A stretch of DNA of 64,000 bases, from the NCBI GenBank assembly GCA_963692465.1, contig OY829943.1, positions 434,001 to 498,000 of the forward strand, written 5' to 3'. Under the pieces are notes generated by a model. The model did not search any database, was not told where the DNA came from, and saw only the letters and a program-made list of their open reading frames with translations. The DNA comes from JAUZOB01 sp963692465. Lineage in GTDB: Bacteria > Bacteroidota > Bacteroidia > Bacteroidales > Prolixibacteraceae. Shown here piece after piece: positions 33,712 to 43,041 of this stretch (position 1 is the stretch's first letter; each line of letters opens with the position of its first letter). The position numbers were made by a program, and so were the translations under genes.

Positions 33712-34416
33712 CTAATTTAAACCTTCTAATGAAGGACATGGCTTTTTGCCCGTATAAAACAAATAACTAATATGGATACCTAGCCAAGATATCCAATCAT
33801 TATTATGAACATTACTTGTTGCCTCAAGATTAAGAGGATCTTTGTACATTTTATTTCCTTGTTGATGATCAATCTCATCACTAAAAGTTTTCTGAACATT
33901 AATTTCCGCACCGATACCCCATTTAGGAGATAAACTATAATTAAACCCAAAAGATAATGGAATAAATGCGGTTATATTATTTCCATTGGAACTTCTCCAT
34001 ACACCATTCACAACTCCGTTTTCTTTGTCGTTATCAAAATAGAGCGTCCCCACTCCCAGTGCAAGATAAGGACTAAATTTGTAATTATCATTTCCGAGGA
34101 TATAATCCAAATAATTGACCTGAAGTTGAACAGAAAACTCAGCTATTCTTTTTGAGAATGTCGTCTGTTGTTCATTGAAAGTTCCGTCGCTCTTTAACTG
34201 CCCATAATACAGTCCTGTTTTTATTGCAAAACGAGTATTCAAGTTCCGTAAATAAAACAACCCCATCAACGGGGCAACAGACTGTTTCATCTTTTGATTC
34301 GTTATATCTCCATAGTAGTGGGACACAGCACCTACAAGTCCAACTTCGGCAGACTCTTGCGCATCAACTGTGCCAATTACTAGTAATAATACTGAAAACA
34401 TAACTAATCGTTTCAT
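33712..34416 (-). CDS. DUF6089-like outer membrane beta-barrel protein
   Basis: About 234 residues with a signal peptide (MKRLVMFSVLLLVIGTVDAQ, start ATG at 34416; the frame is open to 34446). The mature part is an eight-strand-like barrel: GLVGAVSHYYGDITN, LRNLNTRFAIKTGLYYGQL, KFSPYLALGVGTLYF and WGIGAEINVQKTFSDEIDH alternate hydrophobic and polar residues. A protein of this type commonly precedes uppS-bamA in Bacteroidetes. Its exact role is unknown. The 137-base gap to nadK may hold a promoter. Confidence 0.72.
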   Translation of the reverse strand: MKRLVMFSVLLLVIGTVDAQESAEVGLVGAVSHYYGDITNQKMKQSVAPLMGLFYLRNLNTRFAIKTGLYYGQLKSDGTFNEQQTTFSKRIAEFSVQLQVNYLDYILGNDNYKFSPYLALGVGTLYFDNDKENGVVNGVWRSSNGNNITAFIPLSFGFNYSLSPKWGIGAEINVQKTFSDEIDHQQGNKMYKDPLNLEATSNVHNNDWISWLGIHISYLFYTGKKPCPSLEGLN

Positions 34417-34582
34417 TGATATTCTTGTTGTTCGGAGTTTTTTCAAAACAATTCTATTGTTTCTTACAATATCTACTCCGTTGGAAAGTTACAAATGTAA
34501 TATAATTATAAAAACATGCTGCTTTATAGTCTGCGAAAGGATTTTAGTGGATGTTAAAAATTTGTAAGGAAAAGTTAAAGTC

Positions 34583-35464
34583 CTAATTCCTCTTATCAAC
34601 TCCCCACATTAATTTACCTCTCAGGGTCGAATAGAAATCATGTTCCCTAAGTTTTATGATCCGAAGTTTAAACCCTGCTTTTCTTATTTTTATTCGCGTT
34701 TGAACATCTGTAATCATTGAACGTGAATCAAGAGAAGTTAGGAAATGCTCACTTCTTCCCTCTATTTCAAACGACAATTCATTCCCATCCGGGATTACAA
34801 TTGGACGAACGGTCAGATTATGTGAAGCAATTGGAGATAAGACAAATACAGACGCATCAGGAGAAACAATCGGACCATTAACACTTAATGAATATGCGGT
34901 TGATCCGGTAGGCGTTGAAATAATCAACCCATCAGCCCAGTACGTATTCAAATATTCATCATTGATATAAGCGTGAATGGTTATCATTGATGAACTATCA
35001 ATCTTATGAAAGGTAATCTCATTCAATGCATAATTATATTCCCGAAATAAGTTACTGGGTTTCACTAACTCAAGAAGACTCCTTTCCTCCAGACGATAAT
35101 GTCCATCAAGAATTTGGTCTATTGCATAACCAATTTCTGCCTGCGAAATATCGGCTAAAAATCCCAGCCTCCCGATATTTATTCCTACAATTGGTATTCT
35201 TGACTCACCGACTAGCGAAGCAGCCTCCAAAAACGTACCATCTCCCCCAATACTAACCAACAAATCAGTTGTATTTTTCAATTCTTCAGAAGTACTGAAA
35301 AATGCATCTATTGCCGGATTTATATCGTATTTCGTTTTTAAATACTCTGCAAACGGACGATACAACACTATTGCATTCTGTCGACATTTAAGTGCTGTGA
35401 ATATATTGTTCAAACTTGCAATAAATTCAGAATGAATATTTTTCCCAAAAATTCCAATTCTCAT
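34583..35464 (-). CDS. nadK: NAD kinase
   Basis: Phosphorylates NAD to NADP. The 293-residue protein shows GGDGTFLEAA (73-82), the NIGRLGFLAD motif (96-105) and the second conserved block ADGLIISTPTGSTAYSLSVNGPIV. Family length is normal. It starts seven bases after the CBS-domain gene stops, so the two are cotranscribed. Confidence 0.95.
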   Translation of the reverse strand: MRIGIFGKNIHSEFIASLNNIFTALKCRQNAIVLYRPFAEYLKTKYDINPAIDAFFSTSEELKNTTDLLVSIGGDGTFLEAASLVGESRIPIVGINIGRLGFLADISQAEIGYAIDQILDGHYRLEERSLLELVKPSNLFREYNYALNEITFHKIDSSSMITIHAYINDEYLNTYWADGLIISTPTGSTAYSLSVNGPIVSPDASVFVLSPIASHNLTVRPIVIPDGNELSFEIEGRSEHFLTSLDSRSMITDVQTRIKIRKAGFKLRIIKLREHDFYSTLRGKLMWGVDKRN

Positions 35465-35471
35465 CGCTTCA

Positions 35472-36137
35472 CTATATATTCAAATATTTCATAAACTCCT
35501 CAAAACGATCATCATAAAGGTTCTTCATCATTGAATTGTCATTATAAAAAGCCTTTATATTATAATCATAACGAACAAAGGTCTGTATTATTGCCGAAAG
35601 ATCTGAGATATTTATCCTCAAAGTAATATCAAGCTCTTGTGAATCAGGGACAGAAACCACATATAAATTCAAAATCTTTGCGCCATTTCCTTCCACGATC
35701 TGTGATATCTGAGATAAAGAATAATCGAAATGCCCAACCTCAAGGACTAAAGTACTACTAACCCCCTGTCCGGAACAAAAATCGCATATTTTAAAAGCCA
35801 GTCGGTTTAAGGAAACCATCCCTTTGTATTTTTTATTTGAATCAAGAATTGGGACTACCGTTATTTTAAAGCGAGAAACAATAGTTGCTATATCAAAAAA
35901 ATGCTGTGTCGTCACAACATACGGACTGATCAACGACATCTTTTTGCTCTTAATCGGCACATTCACAAGATCATTATCATAAATATCCTGATCGGATATT
36001 AGCGCAATATACTCCCCGTCATCAACAATAGGCAAATGGGATACTTTAAAAGTTTCCATCCAATTAAGTGCTTTTTGTCCAATGTCATCAAGCGATAAAG
36101 ATGGAAGTATATCTGAAATAAGTTGTTCTGCTATCAC
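35472..36137 (-). CDS. CBS-domain protein with C-terminal ACT-like domain
   Basis: About 221 residues. Two CBS motifs (about 1-60, ISDILPSLSLDDIGQKALNWM and VSHLPIVDDGEYIALISDQDI; and about 65-125, VTTQHFFDIATIVSRFKITVVPILD) form a nucleotide-sensing Bateman pair. Residues about 145-215 (VLEVGHFDYSLSQISQIVEG and LDITLRINISDLSAIIQTF) look like an ACT domain. No ATG is available; the frame is open back to a TTG at 36206, but GTG 36137 gives VIAEQLISD, which matches the usual start of the family, and leaves room for a divergent promoter. The ligand is unknown; linkage to nadK hints at adenine nucleotides. Confidence 0.78.
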   Translation of the reverse strand: MIAEQLISDILPSLSLDDIGQKALNWMETFKVSHLPIVDDGEYIALISDQDIYDNDLVNVPIKSKKMSLISPYVVTTQHFFDIATIVSRFKITVVPILDSNKKYKGMVSLNRLAFKICDFCSGQGVSSTLVLEVGHFDYSLSQISQIVEGNGAKILNLYVVSVPDSQELDITLRINISDLSAIIQTFVRYDYNIKAFYNDNSMMKNLYDDRFEEFMKYLNI

Positions 36138-36205
36138 TTTTTTGGGTTTTTTATTAAAAACAACTATAAATATTGTATTTTGCAGAATATTAAAAAAAAT
36201 TAGCA

Positions 36206-36922
36206 ATGACTAGATTAAGTGTAAATATAAACAAAATTGCCACACTTAGAAATGCAAGAGGAGGAAATGTTCCTAATGTTTTCCAATGCGCTATCGACTG
36301 CCAGTCTTTTGGTGCTGAAGGGATTACTGTTCATCCTCGTTCCGATGAAAGACATATTCGTTACCAGGATGTTTATGATATCAGACCGATTATTACCACT
36401 GAACTTAATATGGAGGGATATCCCGATCATCGATTCATTGATTTAGTAAAAGAAGTAAAACCAAATCAAGTTACTCTTGTCCCCGATCTTCCCAATGCCA
36501 TAACATCCAGTGCAGGTTGGGATACCTTATCCCATCAGGACTTTTTACGGGAAATTGTCAGAGAACTAAAAGATGAAGGAATACGGGTTTCTATTTTCGT
36601 CGACACAAATCTTAAAAATATTGACGGAGCACTAAAGGTTGGCGCTGACCGCGTTGAACTATACACGGGCCCTTTTGCGTTTAACTTCCCGACAGATGCA
36701 AAAAAAGCAATTGCCCCTTTTACAAAAGCAGCCAACTATGCTCACAAATTGGGACTTGGATTAAATGCAGGCCACGATCTTAACTTAGATAATTTGAAAT
36801 TCTTCAACGAACAAATTCCATTCCTTGATGAAGTCTCTATCGGGCATGCTTTAATTTCCGATGCTCTTTATTTGGGACTCGAAAAAACAATCAAAGCTTA
36901 CCAGAGCTGTCTGTTAAAATAA
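36206..36922 (+). CDS. pdxJ: pyridoxine 5'-phosphate synthase
   Basis: Final step of de novo vitamin B6 synthesis, joining 1-deoxyxylulose 5-phosphate and aminoacetone 3-phosphate. 238 residues with the PdxJ TIM-barrel blocks MTRLSVNINKIATLRNARGG, GITVHPRSDERHIRYQDV, NQVTLVPDLPNAITSSAGWD, VELYTGPFAF and GLGLNAGHDLNLDNL. It is divergent from the CBS gene; a near-consensus TATTTTGC box lies about 25 bases upstream. An alpha/beta hydrolase follows after six bases. Confidence 0.96.
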   Translation: MTRLSVNINKIATLRNARGGNVPNVFQCAIDCQSFGAEGITVHPRSDERHIRYQDVYDIRPIITTELNMEGYPDHRFIDLVKEVKPNQVTLVPDLPNAITSSAGWDTLSHQDFLREIVRELKDEGIRVSIFVDTNLKNIDGALKVGADRVELYTGPFAFNFPTDAKKAIAPFTKAANYAHKLGLGLNAGHDLNLDNLKFFNEQIPFLDEVSIGHALISDALYLGLEKTIKAYQSCLLK

Positions 36923-36928
36923 ATTCCC

Positions 36929-37741
36929 ATGAATTTGTTTTTTCGCAAACTCGGGAGTGGATCCCAGAAAATAGTAATTCTCCATGGGCTTTACGGCTCA
37001 TCGGATAACTGGATGACCATCGGTAGAAAATTATCAGATACCAAAGAGGTATTTCTAATTGATCTTCGTAATCATGGTCATTCATTTCACGATCCGGTAC
37101 ATTCTTACAAAGCAATGGCCGAAGACGTGATTAATCTCCTTCATAAAGAAATCACAGGACCAATTTGCCTCATGGGACATAGCATGGGAGGAAAAACAGC
37201 AATGCTCATTGCTGCATTATGCCCTGAAAAAATAGAAAAACTCATCATTGCAGATATCGCACCCAAAGACTACCGACTCATGTCTGAAGACCAAAGCCAG
37301 TTCTCTTTTCACAAAAATCTGCTAAGCCAAATGAACCTAATTGATTTTAAAGATTGTAAATCACTCAAAGACGTAGGAGAAAAAATATCCCGATTTGCAC
37401 CTGACCCTGCACTATGCCATTTTCTCATGAAAGATGTTGCAAAAACAGCACTAGGCTACCAATGGAAAATAAATATTCCTGTTCTGTTTCAATCTATTGA
37501 TGAAATAATCGGAGGCCCGAAATACAAAGTTCTCCAAAATAGCAACGGACAGAAATTTACTTTCCCCGTACTGCTCCTTCGTGGCGAGAATTCTCCCTAT
37601 GTCAATACTTCTGATCTTCCTCTCTTTACAAATCTGTACAATGATTTTAGTATTAAAACAATTCCCAATGCAGGGCACTGGCTTCATGCAGAACAACCGA
37701 ATATCTTTTTAGAAAACGTCTCTTATTTTCTTAATAAATAA
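36929..37741 (+). CDS. alpha/beta hydrolase (YbfF-like esterase)
   Basis: A 270-residue alpha/beta-fold hydrolase. The nucleophile elbow is GHSMGG with S85, the oxyanion region HGLYGSSDNW (19-28) and the catalytic His in NAGHWLHAEQP (H250); the acid is probably within LLLRGENSPYV or nearby. It resembles the YbfF/ABHD11 esterase group. It is cotranscribed with pdxJ but has no obvious link to vitamin B6. It ends nine bases before the convergent malQ. Confidence 0.88.
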   Translation: MNLFFRKLGSGSQKIVILHGLYGSSDNWMTIGRKLSDTKEVFLIDLRNHGHSFHDPVHSYKAMAEDVINLLHKEITGPICLMGHSMGGKTAMLIAALCPEKIEKLIIADIAPKDYRLMSEDQSQFSFHKNLLSQMNLIDFKDCKSLKDVGEKISRFAPDPALCHFLMKDVAKTALGYQWKINIPVLFQSIDEIIGGPKYKVLQNSNGQKFTFPVLLLRGENSPYVNTSDLPLFTNLYNDFSIKTIPNAGHWLHAEQPNIFLENVSYFLNK

Positions 37742-37750
37742 ACTTTCTGC

Positions 37751-39253
37751 CTAACACTTATCCTTCTTCAACCGATTATATTTCTTCGTTACCTCTAGAA
37801 GAAAACGAATAGACTCTTCTTTGAGCTCTTCTTTTTTAAACCGCCATTCCCAATTATTTCCAAGAGTTCCCGGAGTATTCATGCGAGCTTTTTCATCCAA
37901 CCCCAAAATATCCTGCAATGGTGCAATTGCCACAGATGCCACAGATGCCCAAACTGTTCGGATCATTCGATGTGAAATTAAAGCATCAGTTCCTGTCAGA
38001 TATGAAATAACAAGATTCTGTTCTTCCTGACTAAGTCCGCTAAACCATCCTTCTGTTGTATTATTATCATGAGTTCCGGTATAAGCCACAAATTCATGTT
38101 CGTAATTCTGTGGCAAATATTCATTCCCCGAGTCCGAAGAAAAGGCAAACTGTAAAACTTTCATCCCCGGCAAATGAAATTCATTTCTCAATGCTTCTAC
38201 TGTAGGAGTTATAAGTCCCAAATCTTCAGCTAAAATTGACATATCCTTCACCTGCGACTTAAAGAGCGATAACATCTCTTTTCCTTTAGCCTTTAACCAT
38301 GTTCCCCCCACTGCATCTTTTGATCCGGCAGGAATAGCCCAAAAAGACTCTAAGCCTCTGAAATGATCAATACGAATGCGATCAAACAACTTCAGATTAA
38401 AATGCAAACGTGCAATCCACCAGTCATAATCTCTTAATGCCAAGCTCTCCCAATCATAAACAGGATTTCCCCATAACTGTCCTGTAGTACTAAAATAATC
38501 AGGAGGGACTCCTCCAACCTTCGTGGGCTTATGATCTTTATCTAAATAGAAGATGTTCTGGTTTCCCCAGACATCAGAACTCTCATATGAAACATACAAA
38601 GGTAAATCTCCTATAATCCTGATTCCTTTCTTATTCGCATATTTTCTTAATTGGAGCCACTGTTTGAAAAACAAAAACTGAATAAATCGATTCCGTTCAT
38701 AATCTTCATTATACCTCCTCCGATAAGCACTCATCGTATCAGCATTCCGGTTTGCCAACCCTGGCTCCCATGTATTCCAGGAGGTTTCACCCAAATGTTT
38801 CCGGCAAGCCATAAATAAAGCATAATCGTCAAGCCACCAATTGTTTTCCATAAGGAAATGCCGATATTCAGCAATATCTTCCGAATTTCCTTTCCTTGCA
38901 AATCCATCAAATGCCTTAAAAAGAAGAGGAAGCTGAATCTCAGCCGACTTTCGATAATCCACCTTCTCTTCTGAAAACCGATTCTTCGGAAGATCTTCCT
39001 TGGTCAGCCATCCTTGGGCAATCAAATCCATTAAATCAATTAACAAAGGATTCCCTGCAAACGCAGAATAACACTGATAAGGTGAATTTCCGTAAGCTAC
39101 CGGACCAAGAGGAAGAATCTGCCACCACGATTGTCCTGTAGTCGACAAAAAGTCAATAAACCATCGGGCCCCAGAGCCTAATGTTCCAATAGGAAACGGA
39201 CCCGGTAAAGAAGATGGATGTAATAAAATTCCTGAAGAGCGTTTGCCAATCAT
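37751..39253 (-). CDS. malQ: 4-alpha-glucanotransferase (amylomaltase)
   Basis: Transfers alpha-1,4-glucan segments between maltodextrins (GH77). At 500 residues it is the short amylomaltase type without starch-binding domains. Conserved blocks are SGILLHPSSLPGPFPIGTLG, WQILPLGPVAYGNSPYQCYSAFAGNP, IRIDHFRGLESFW with the Asp nucleophile, ILAEDLG with the acid/base Glu, and FVAYTGTHDNNTTEGWF. A TAAATTTG promoter box lies 26 bases upstream. It is monocistronic. Confidence 0.96.
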   Translation of the reverse strand: MIGKRSSGILLHPSSLPGPFPIGTLGSGARWFIDFLSTTGQSWWQILPLGPVAYGNSPYQCYSAFAGNPLLIDLMDLIAQGWLTKEDLPKNRFSEEKVDYRKSAEIQLPLLFKAFDGFARKGNSEDIAEYRHFLMENNWWLDDYALFMACRKHLGETSWNTWEPGLANRNADTMSAYRRRYNEDYERNRFIQFLFFKQWLQLRKYANKKGIRIIGDLPLYVSYESSDVWGNQNIFYLDKDHKPTKVGGVPPDYFSTTGQLWGNPVYDWESLALRDYDWWIARLHFNLKLFDRIRIDHFRGLESFWAIPAGSKDAVGGTWLKAKGKEMLSLFKSQVKDMSILAEDLGLITPTVEALRNEFHLPGMKVLQFAFSSDSGNEYLPQNYEHEFVAYTGTHDNNTTEGWFSGLSQEEQNLVISYLTGTDALISHRMIRTVWASVASVAIAPLQDILGLDEKARMNTPGTLGNNWEWRFKKEELKEESIRFLLEVTKKYNRLKKDKC

Positions 39254-39278
39254 ATTAAATGCTTGTCATAGAAGGATG

Positions 39279-39286
39279 CAAATTTA
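39279..39286 (-). promoter_or_regulatory. -7 box for malQ
   Basis: TAAATTTG on the minus strand matches TAnnTTTG, 26 bases before the ATG at 39253. Confidence 0.5.
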
Positions 39287-39415
39287 TAAAAAATAGGACA
39301 ATACAATCTTAAGAAATATCAATACCCGTCATCGAATATCAAACACCGTCTACGTTATTGCATTCATGTTCAAATAACCCAGGAAGCACCGACACCCGAC
39401 TCAAAAAAATAAAAA

Positions 39416-39456
39416 AATCCAGAAATTAGAGATTTCACACCTCTAATTTCTGGATT
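39416..39456 (-). terminator. terminator after the S9 peptidase gene
   Basis: A perfect 16-bp stem (AATCCAGAAATTAGAG) with a nine-base loop, followed on the minus strand by a T run, 42 bases after the stop. Confidence 0.85.
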
Positions 39457-39497
39457 CTAATAGTATTTACCAACCAAGCGATTGGTTACGCATAAAT

Positions 39498-41594
39498 TTA
39501 TTTCTTATCAACTTTTAGCCATTTATCAAGCCACCCAAAGAATACCCTTTGCCATAAAATTCCGTTCTGGGCTCCTAATACCCAATGATTCTCTTCTGGA
39601 AGGAAAAGGAATTCTGCCGGAATGCCTTTAAGCAATGCAGAATTATAAGCTCCCATCCCTTGCGTATAAGGAATACGGAAATCCTGTCCTCCATGAATAA
39701 CTAAAATCGGGGTATCCCAATTCTGTACAAATTTATGGGGAGAGAAAGAGTAGGAACGTTGTGCTGCAAGATTCTTCCGATCCCAATAAGCTCCTCCTGT
39801 ATCCCAATTTTCAAACCACATCTCATCGGTTGTAGAATACAAAGCTTCTATATTGAAAATTCCATCATGAGCAATAAAAGCTTTAAATCGTTTCTGATGA
39901 TGTCCTGCAAGATAATAAACAGAAAATCCGCCATAACTTGCACCGACACATCCCAGATGATCTTTATCTACATAAGGCTCTTTCGAAACAGCATCAATAG
40001 CCGACAAATAATCATTCATATTCTGTCCCCCATAATCCTTACTGATCTGTTCCAGCCATTTCATCCCAAAACCCGGTACCCCCCGACGATTAGGTGCCAC
40101 AATAATATAATTGTTGGCAGCCATCATCTGAAAATTCCACCGAAAACTCCAAAACTGGCTAACAGTCGATTGAGGACCTCCTTCACAATAAAGTAATGTG
40201 GGATATTTTTTTGACGCATCAAAATGCGGAGGGAGAATAACCCACACCAACATCTCTTTATTATCAGTGGTTTTGACCCAGCGTTTTTCTACTTTACCAA
40301 AAGTAAGCTGCGACAACAAATTATCATTCACCGTTGTAATCGGCTCATCTTTACCGGTCATCGGATCAACCCGGTAGATTTCGGCAGGTTGAGACATCGA
40401 GACCTTTTCTGCAACCAGGTACTTCCCGGCAACAGCTACATTGTGATAATCATGAATTCCATTCGTCACCGGAGAAATCTTTCCACTTGCAATCTCCATT
40501 TTATAAATTTCTTCGGTAGCATGCCAGTCCGAAATAAAATAGATCGTCTTACTATCCGGACTCCAACTCATTAACGTCGCATTCTGATCAAAGTTTTCAG
40601 AGTAATTTTTACGCTGTCCGGTTGTCAAATCCTTAATCATAATCCGGGTCTTGTCCGACTCATATCCATCACGTTCCATACTCTCCCATGCTAAATATTT
40701 TCCATCAGGAGAATAAACCGGATTCCAGTCATATCCCATACACCCTTTGCTGACATTCTCCGTTTTCCCGGTAGCCAGGTCATAAACATAAATCTCTGAG
40801 TTTGTTGAAAGAGTATAAGCCTTTCCTGTTAATTTTTTACAAGAATAGGCAATTTGCCTGCCATCCTGACTCCAGTTGATTTGTTCCATTCCTCCGGAAG
40901 GTTTGATTGGCGAATCAAAACGTTCACCTTTCATCAGGTCTTCAACGCCACTCAATGTTCCATCTGCATAATCGGCAACAAAAACGTGACTGTAAGTATA
41001 GTCATGCCATGCATCCCAATGCCGGTACATCAAACCGGTCTCCAACCGGGCGTTTGCCTTAGGCAAATCAGGAAAAAGATCCTGTACACTTTGATCTAAT
41101 TTAACATTCCCTGTAAAAAGAATTTTATTGCCATCCGGTGAATATTTAAATCCGGTAATTCCACCTTTAACAAAAGTAACCTGCCGGGGATTACTCCCAT
41201 CCGGATTAATCTCCCAAAGTTGCTCCTCTCCGCTTTTGCCCGAGATATATCCGATTTTCTGACCATCCGGGCGCCAAAGAGCACCATATTCCTTTTCCGG
41301 GGTGTTGGTTATCTGCCGGGCAGTTCCTCCTGCTACCGGAACAACATAAAGGTCTCGATATGATTTATTTTCCGGAATATTAAAGTAAGTTACACCATAC
41401 AATAATTGCTGACCATCCGGAGAAACAACCGGTTCACTGACCCGACCAAAACTCCATAATACTTCCGGAGTCATAATATCCGACTTTAATTTTTGCACAG
41501 AGGGAATGTAGTCCTTCGCCTCCTGCCCTTCACTCTGAATTGCAGAAGCCGAAAGTAATCCACACAAACCTAAGCCTAAGATTGCCATTTTCAT
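39498..41594 (-). CDS. S9 family prolyl oligopeptidase-type peptidase, secreted
   Basis: A 698-residue exported serine peptidase that would trim peptides from the outside. It has a signal peptide (MKMAILGLGLCGLLSASAIQSEGQ), a WD40-like propeller (about 45-420; repeated VSPDGQQLLYG, YSPDGNKILFTG and WSPDSKTIYFIS blades) and a C-terminal hydrolase domain with GASYGGFS (S553), HGGQDFRIPY (D638) and ENHWVL (H670), a complete catalytic triad. Architecture matches dipeptidyl or acylaminoacyl peptidases of Bacteroidetes; exact specificity is open. It has its own promoter box and terminator. Confidence 0.92.
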   Translation of the reverse strand: MKMAILGLGLCGLLSASAIQSEGQEAKDYIPSVQKLKSDIMTPEVLWSFGRVSEPVVSPDGQQLLYGVTYFNIPENKSYRDLYVVPVAGGTARQITNTPEKEYGALWRPDGQKIGYISGKSGEEQLWEINPDGSNPRQVTFVKGGITGFKYSPDGNKILFTGNVKLDQSVQDLFPDLPKANARLETGLMYRHWDAWHDYTYSHVFVADYADGTLSGVEDLMKGERFDSPIKPSGGMEQINWSQDGRQIAYSCKKLTGKAYTLSTNSEIYVYDLATGKTENVSKGCMGYDWNPVYSPDGKYLAWESMERDGYESDKTRIMIKDLTTGQRKNYSENFDQNATLMSWSPDSKTIYFISDWHATEEIYKMEIASGKISPVTNGIHDYHNVAVAGKYLVAEKVSMSQPAEIYRVDPMTGKDEPITTVNDNLLSQLTFGKVEKRWVKTTDNKEMLVWVILPPHFDASKKYPTLLYCEGGPQSTVSQFWSFRWNFQMMAANNYIIVAPNRRGVPGFGMKWLEQISKDYGGQNMNDYLSAIDAVSKEPYVDKDHLGCVGASYGGFSVYYLAGHHQKRFKAFIAHDGIFNIEALYSTTDEMWFENWDTGGAYWDRKNLAAQRSYSFSPHKFVQNWDTPILVIHGGQDFRIPYTQGMGAYNSALLKGIPAEFLFLPEENHWVLGAQNGILWQRVFFGWLDKWLKVDKK

Positions 41595-41620
41595 ATTCTT
41601 GTGAAATTATAATCCAAAAG

Positions 41621-41628
41621 CAAAATTA
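41621..41628 (-). promoter_or_regulatory. -7 box for the S9 peptidase gene
   Basis: TAATTTTG on the minus strand matches TAnnTTTG, 27 bases before the ATG at 41594. Confidence 0.5.
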
Positions 41629-41667
41629 GCCCTAATTTTACTTTTTCCTGCTTTTTTCTAAAATTAA

Positions 41668-42981
41668 TCAGCTACAGGTATCAAGCATAAAGTTTTTAAA
41701 TTGTTCGAATTCGGAAGAAAGGGCTATCGATTTCTTCTCTCCTTTCATAAAAACTTTCAGCTTTTCTGGAACTACGATTGTTCCTTTCCCAACAATCTCT
41801 TCCATCGTCGGTAAGAATTTTGCAGGATGAGCTGTTTCCAAAAATACACCAACCTGACCTTCTTTCAAGTACGTCTTCAATCCATTGAATGCACAGGCCC
41901 CATGAGGATCTAAAAGATACCCCAAGTTCTTATAAGTCGATTTAATTGTCTGACGAATCTCTTCATCTGAAAAACGACATCCTTGTATCATACGGGCAAT
42001 CGCCGAATGTGATCCGTCATACAAATCCAATATCCGGGCAAAGTTACTGGGACTTCCTACATCCATTGCATTAGCAATAGTCTCAACAGAAGGAACCGGA
42101 TCATATTTACCCGTTTGAAGATACCGGTAAACAACATCATTCTCATTGTTAGCCGCAATAAACTGTTCGATCGGTAATCCCATCTCACGAGCAAAAAGTC
42201 CGGCCGTTATATTTCCAAAATTTCCACTGGGAACAGCAAATACCAAATCCTTATTTCTTAATGCTCCTATTTCTTTCAATCGGGCATATGCATTAAAATA
42301 ATAAAACGACTGGGGTAAAAACCGGGCAACATTGATTGAATTCGCAGAGGTCAAATAAAGCACCTTTCGCAAATCTCTGTCAAGAAATGCCTGTTTAACC
42401 AAACGCTGACAGTCATCAAAATTTCCATCAACCTCCAATGCTGTAATATTGGCACCTAACGTTGTAAACTGCTTTTCCTGAATTTCACTCACCTTCCCTT
42501 TCGGATAAAGAACGAATACTTTTATTCCCGGCACATTAAGGAACCCGTTAGCTACTGCACTTCCGGTATCTCCTGATGTTGCAACCAACACATTAACAAT
42601 CTGATCTGAACCTTCAATAAAATATTCAAGCAAACGAGCCATAAAACGAGCCCCTACATCTTTAAACGCAAGAGTCGGCCCATGGAAAAGTTCAAGCGAC
42701 CAAATCCGATCTGTTACCGAAACAATCGGACAATCAAAATTAAGGGTATCATCAACAATCTTTTTCAACCTCGACGATTCAATGTCTTCCCCAAAAAATT
42801 TGAATGCAACTTCTTCAGCTATTTCTTGAAAAGATAATTGATCAATCTCCTCAAAGAAATGAGAATCAAATTTTTCAATCCGATCCGGCATAAATAGTCC
42901 TTTATCATCGGCGAGGCCGGAGACAACGGCCTCTTTCAGACTAATTCCGCTAATTTTTTTATTGGTACTATAATATTTCAT
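41668..42981 (-). CDS. thrC: threonine synthase
   Basis: Converts O-phosphohomoserine to threonine with PLP. 437 residues with MKYYSTNKK at the N-terminus, the PLP lysine in GPTLAFKDVG (K107), VATSGDTGSAVANGF, and SANSINVARFLPQ; this is the bacterial and fungal long type. It is the third gene of the thrA-apgM-thrC run, 60 bases after the previous stop. Confidence 0.96.
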   Translation of the reverse strand: MKYYSTNKKISGISLKEAVVSGLADDKGLFMPDRIEKFDSHFFEEIDQLSFQEIAEEVAFKFFGEDIESSRLKKIVDDTLNFDCPIVSVTDRIWSLELFHGPTLAFKDVGARFMARLLEYFIEGSDQIVNVLVATSGDTGSAVANGFLNVPGIKVFVLYPKGKVSEIQEKQFTTLGANITALEVDGNFDDCQRLVKQAFLDRDLRKVLYLTSANSINVARFLPQSFYYFNAYARLKEIGALRNKDLVFAVPSGNFGNITAGLFAREMGLPIEQFIAANNENDVVYRYLQTGKYDPVPSVETIANAMDVGSPSNFARILDLYDGSHSAIARMIQGCRFSDEEIRQTIKSTYKNLGYLLDPHGACAFNGLKTYLKEGQVGVFLETAHPAKFLPTMEEIVGKGTIVVPEKLKVFMKGEKKSIALSSEFEQFKNFMLDTCS

Positions 42982-43041
42982 CGTTCTTAATTTAATAATT
43001 CGAAAACTGATTCTTCTCAGGCAAAAAACCAGAATATCCTA

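Noticed and set aside
39498..41594. Long plus-strand ORFs opposite the S9 peptidase
   Set aside because: Composition and lack of domains show them to be shadows of the real gene.
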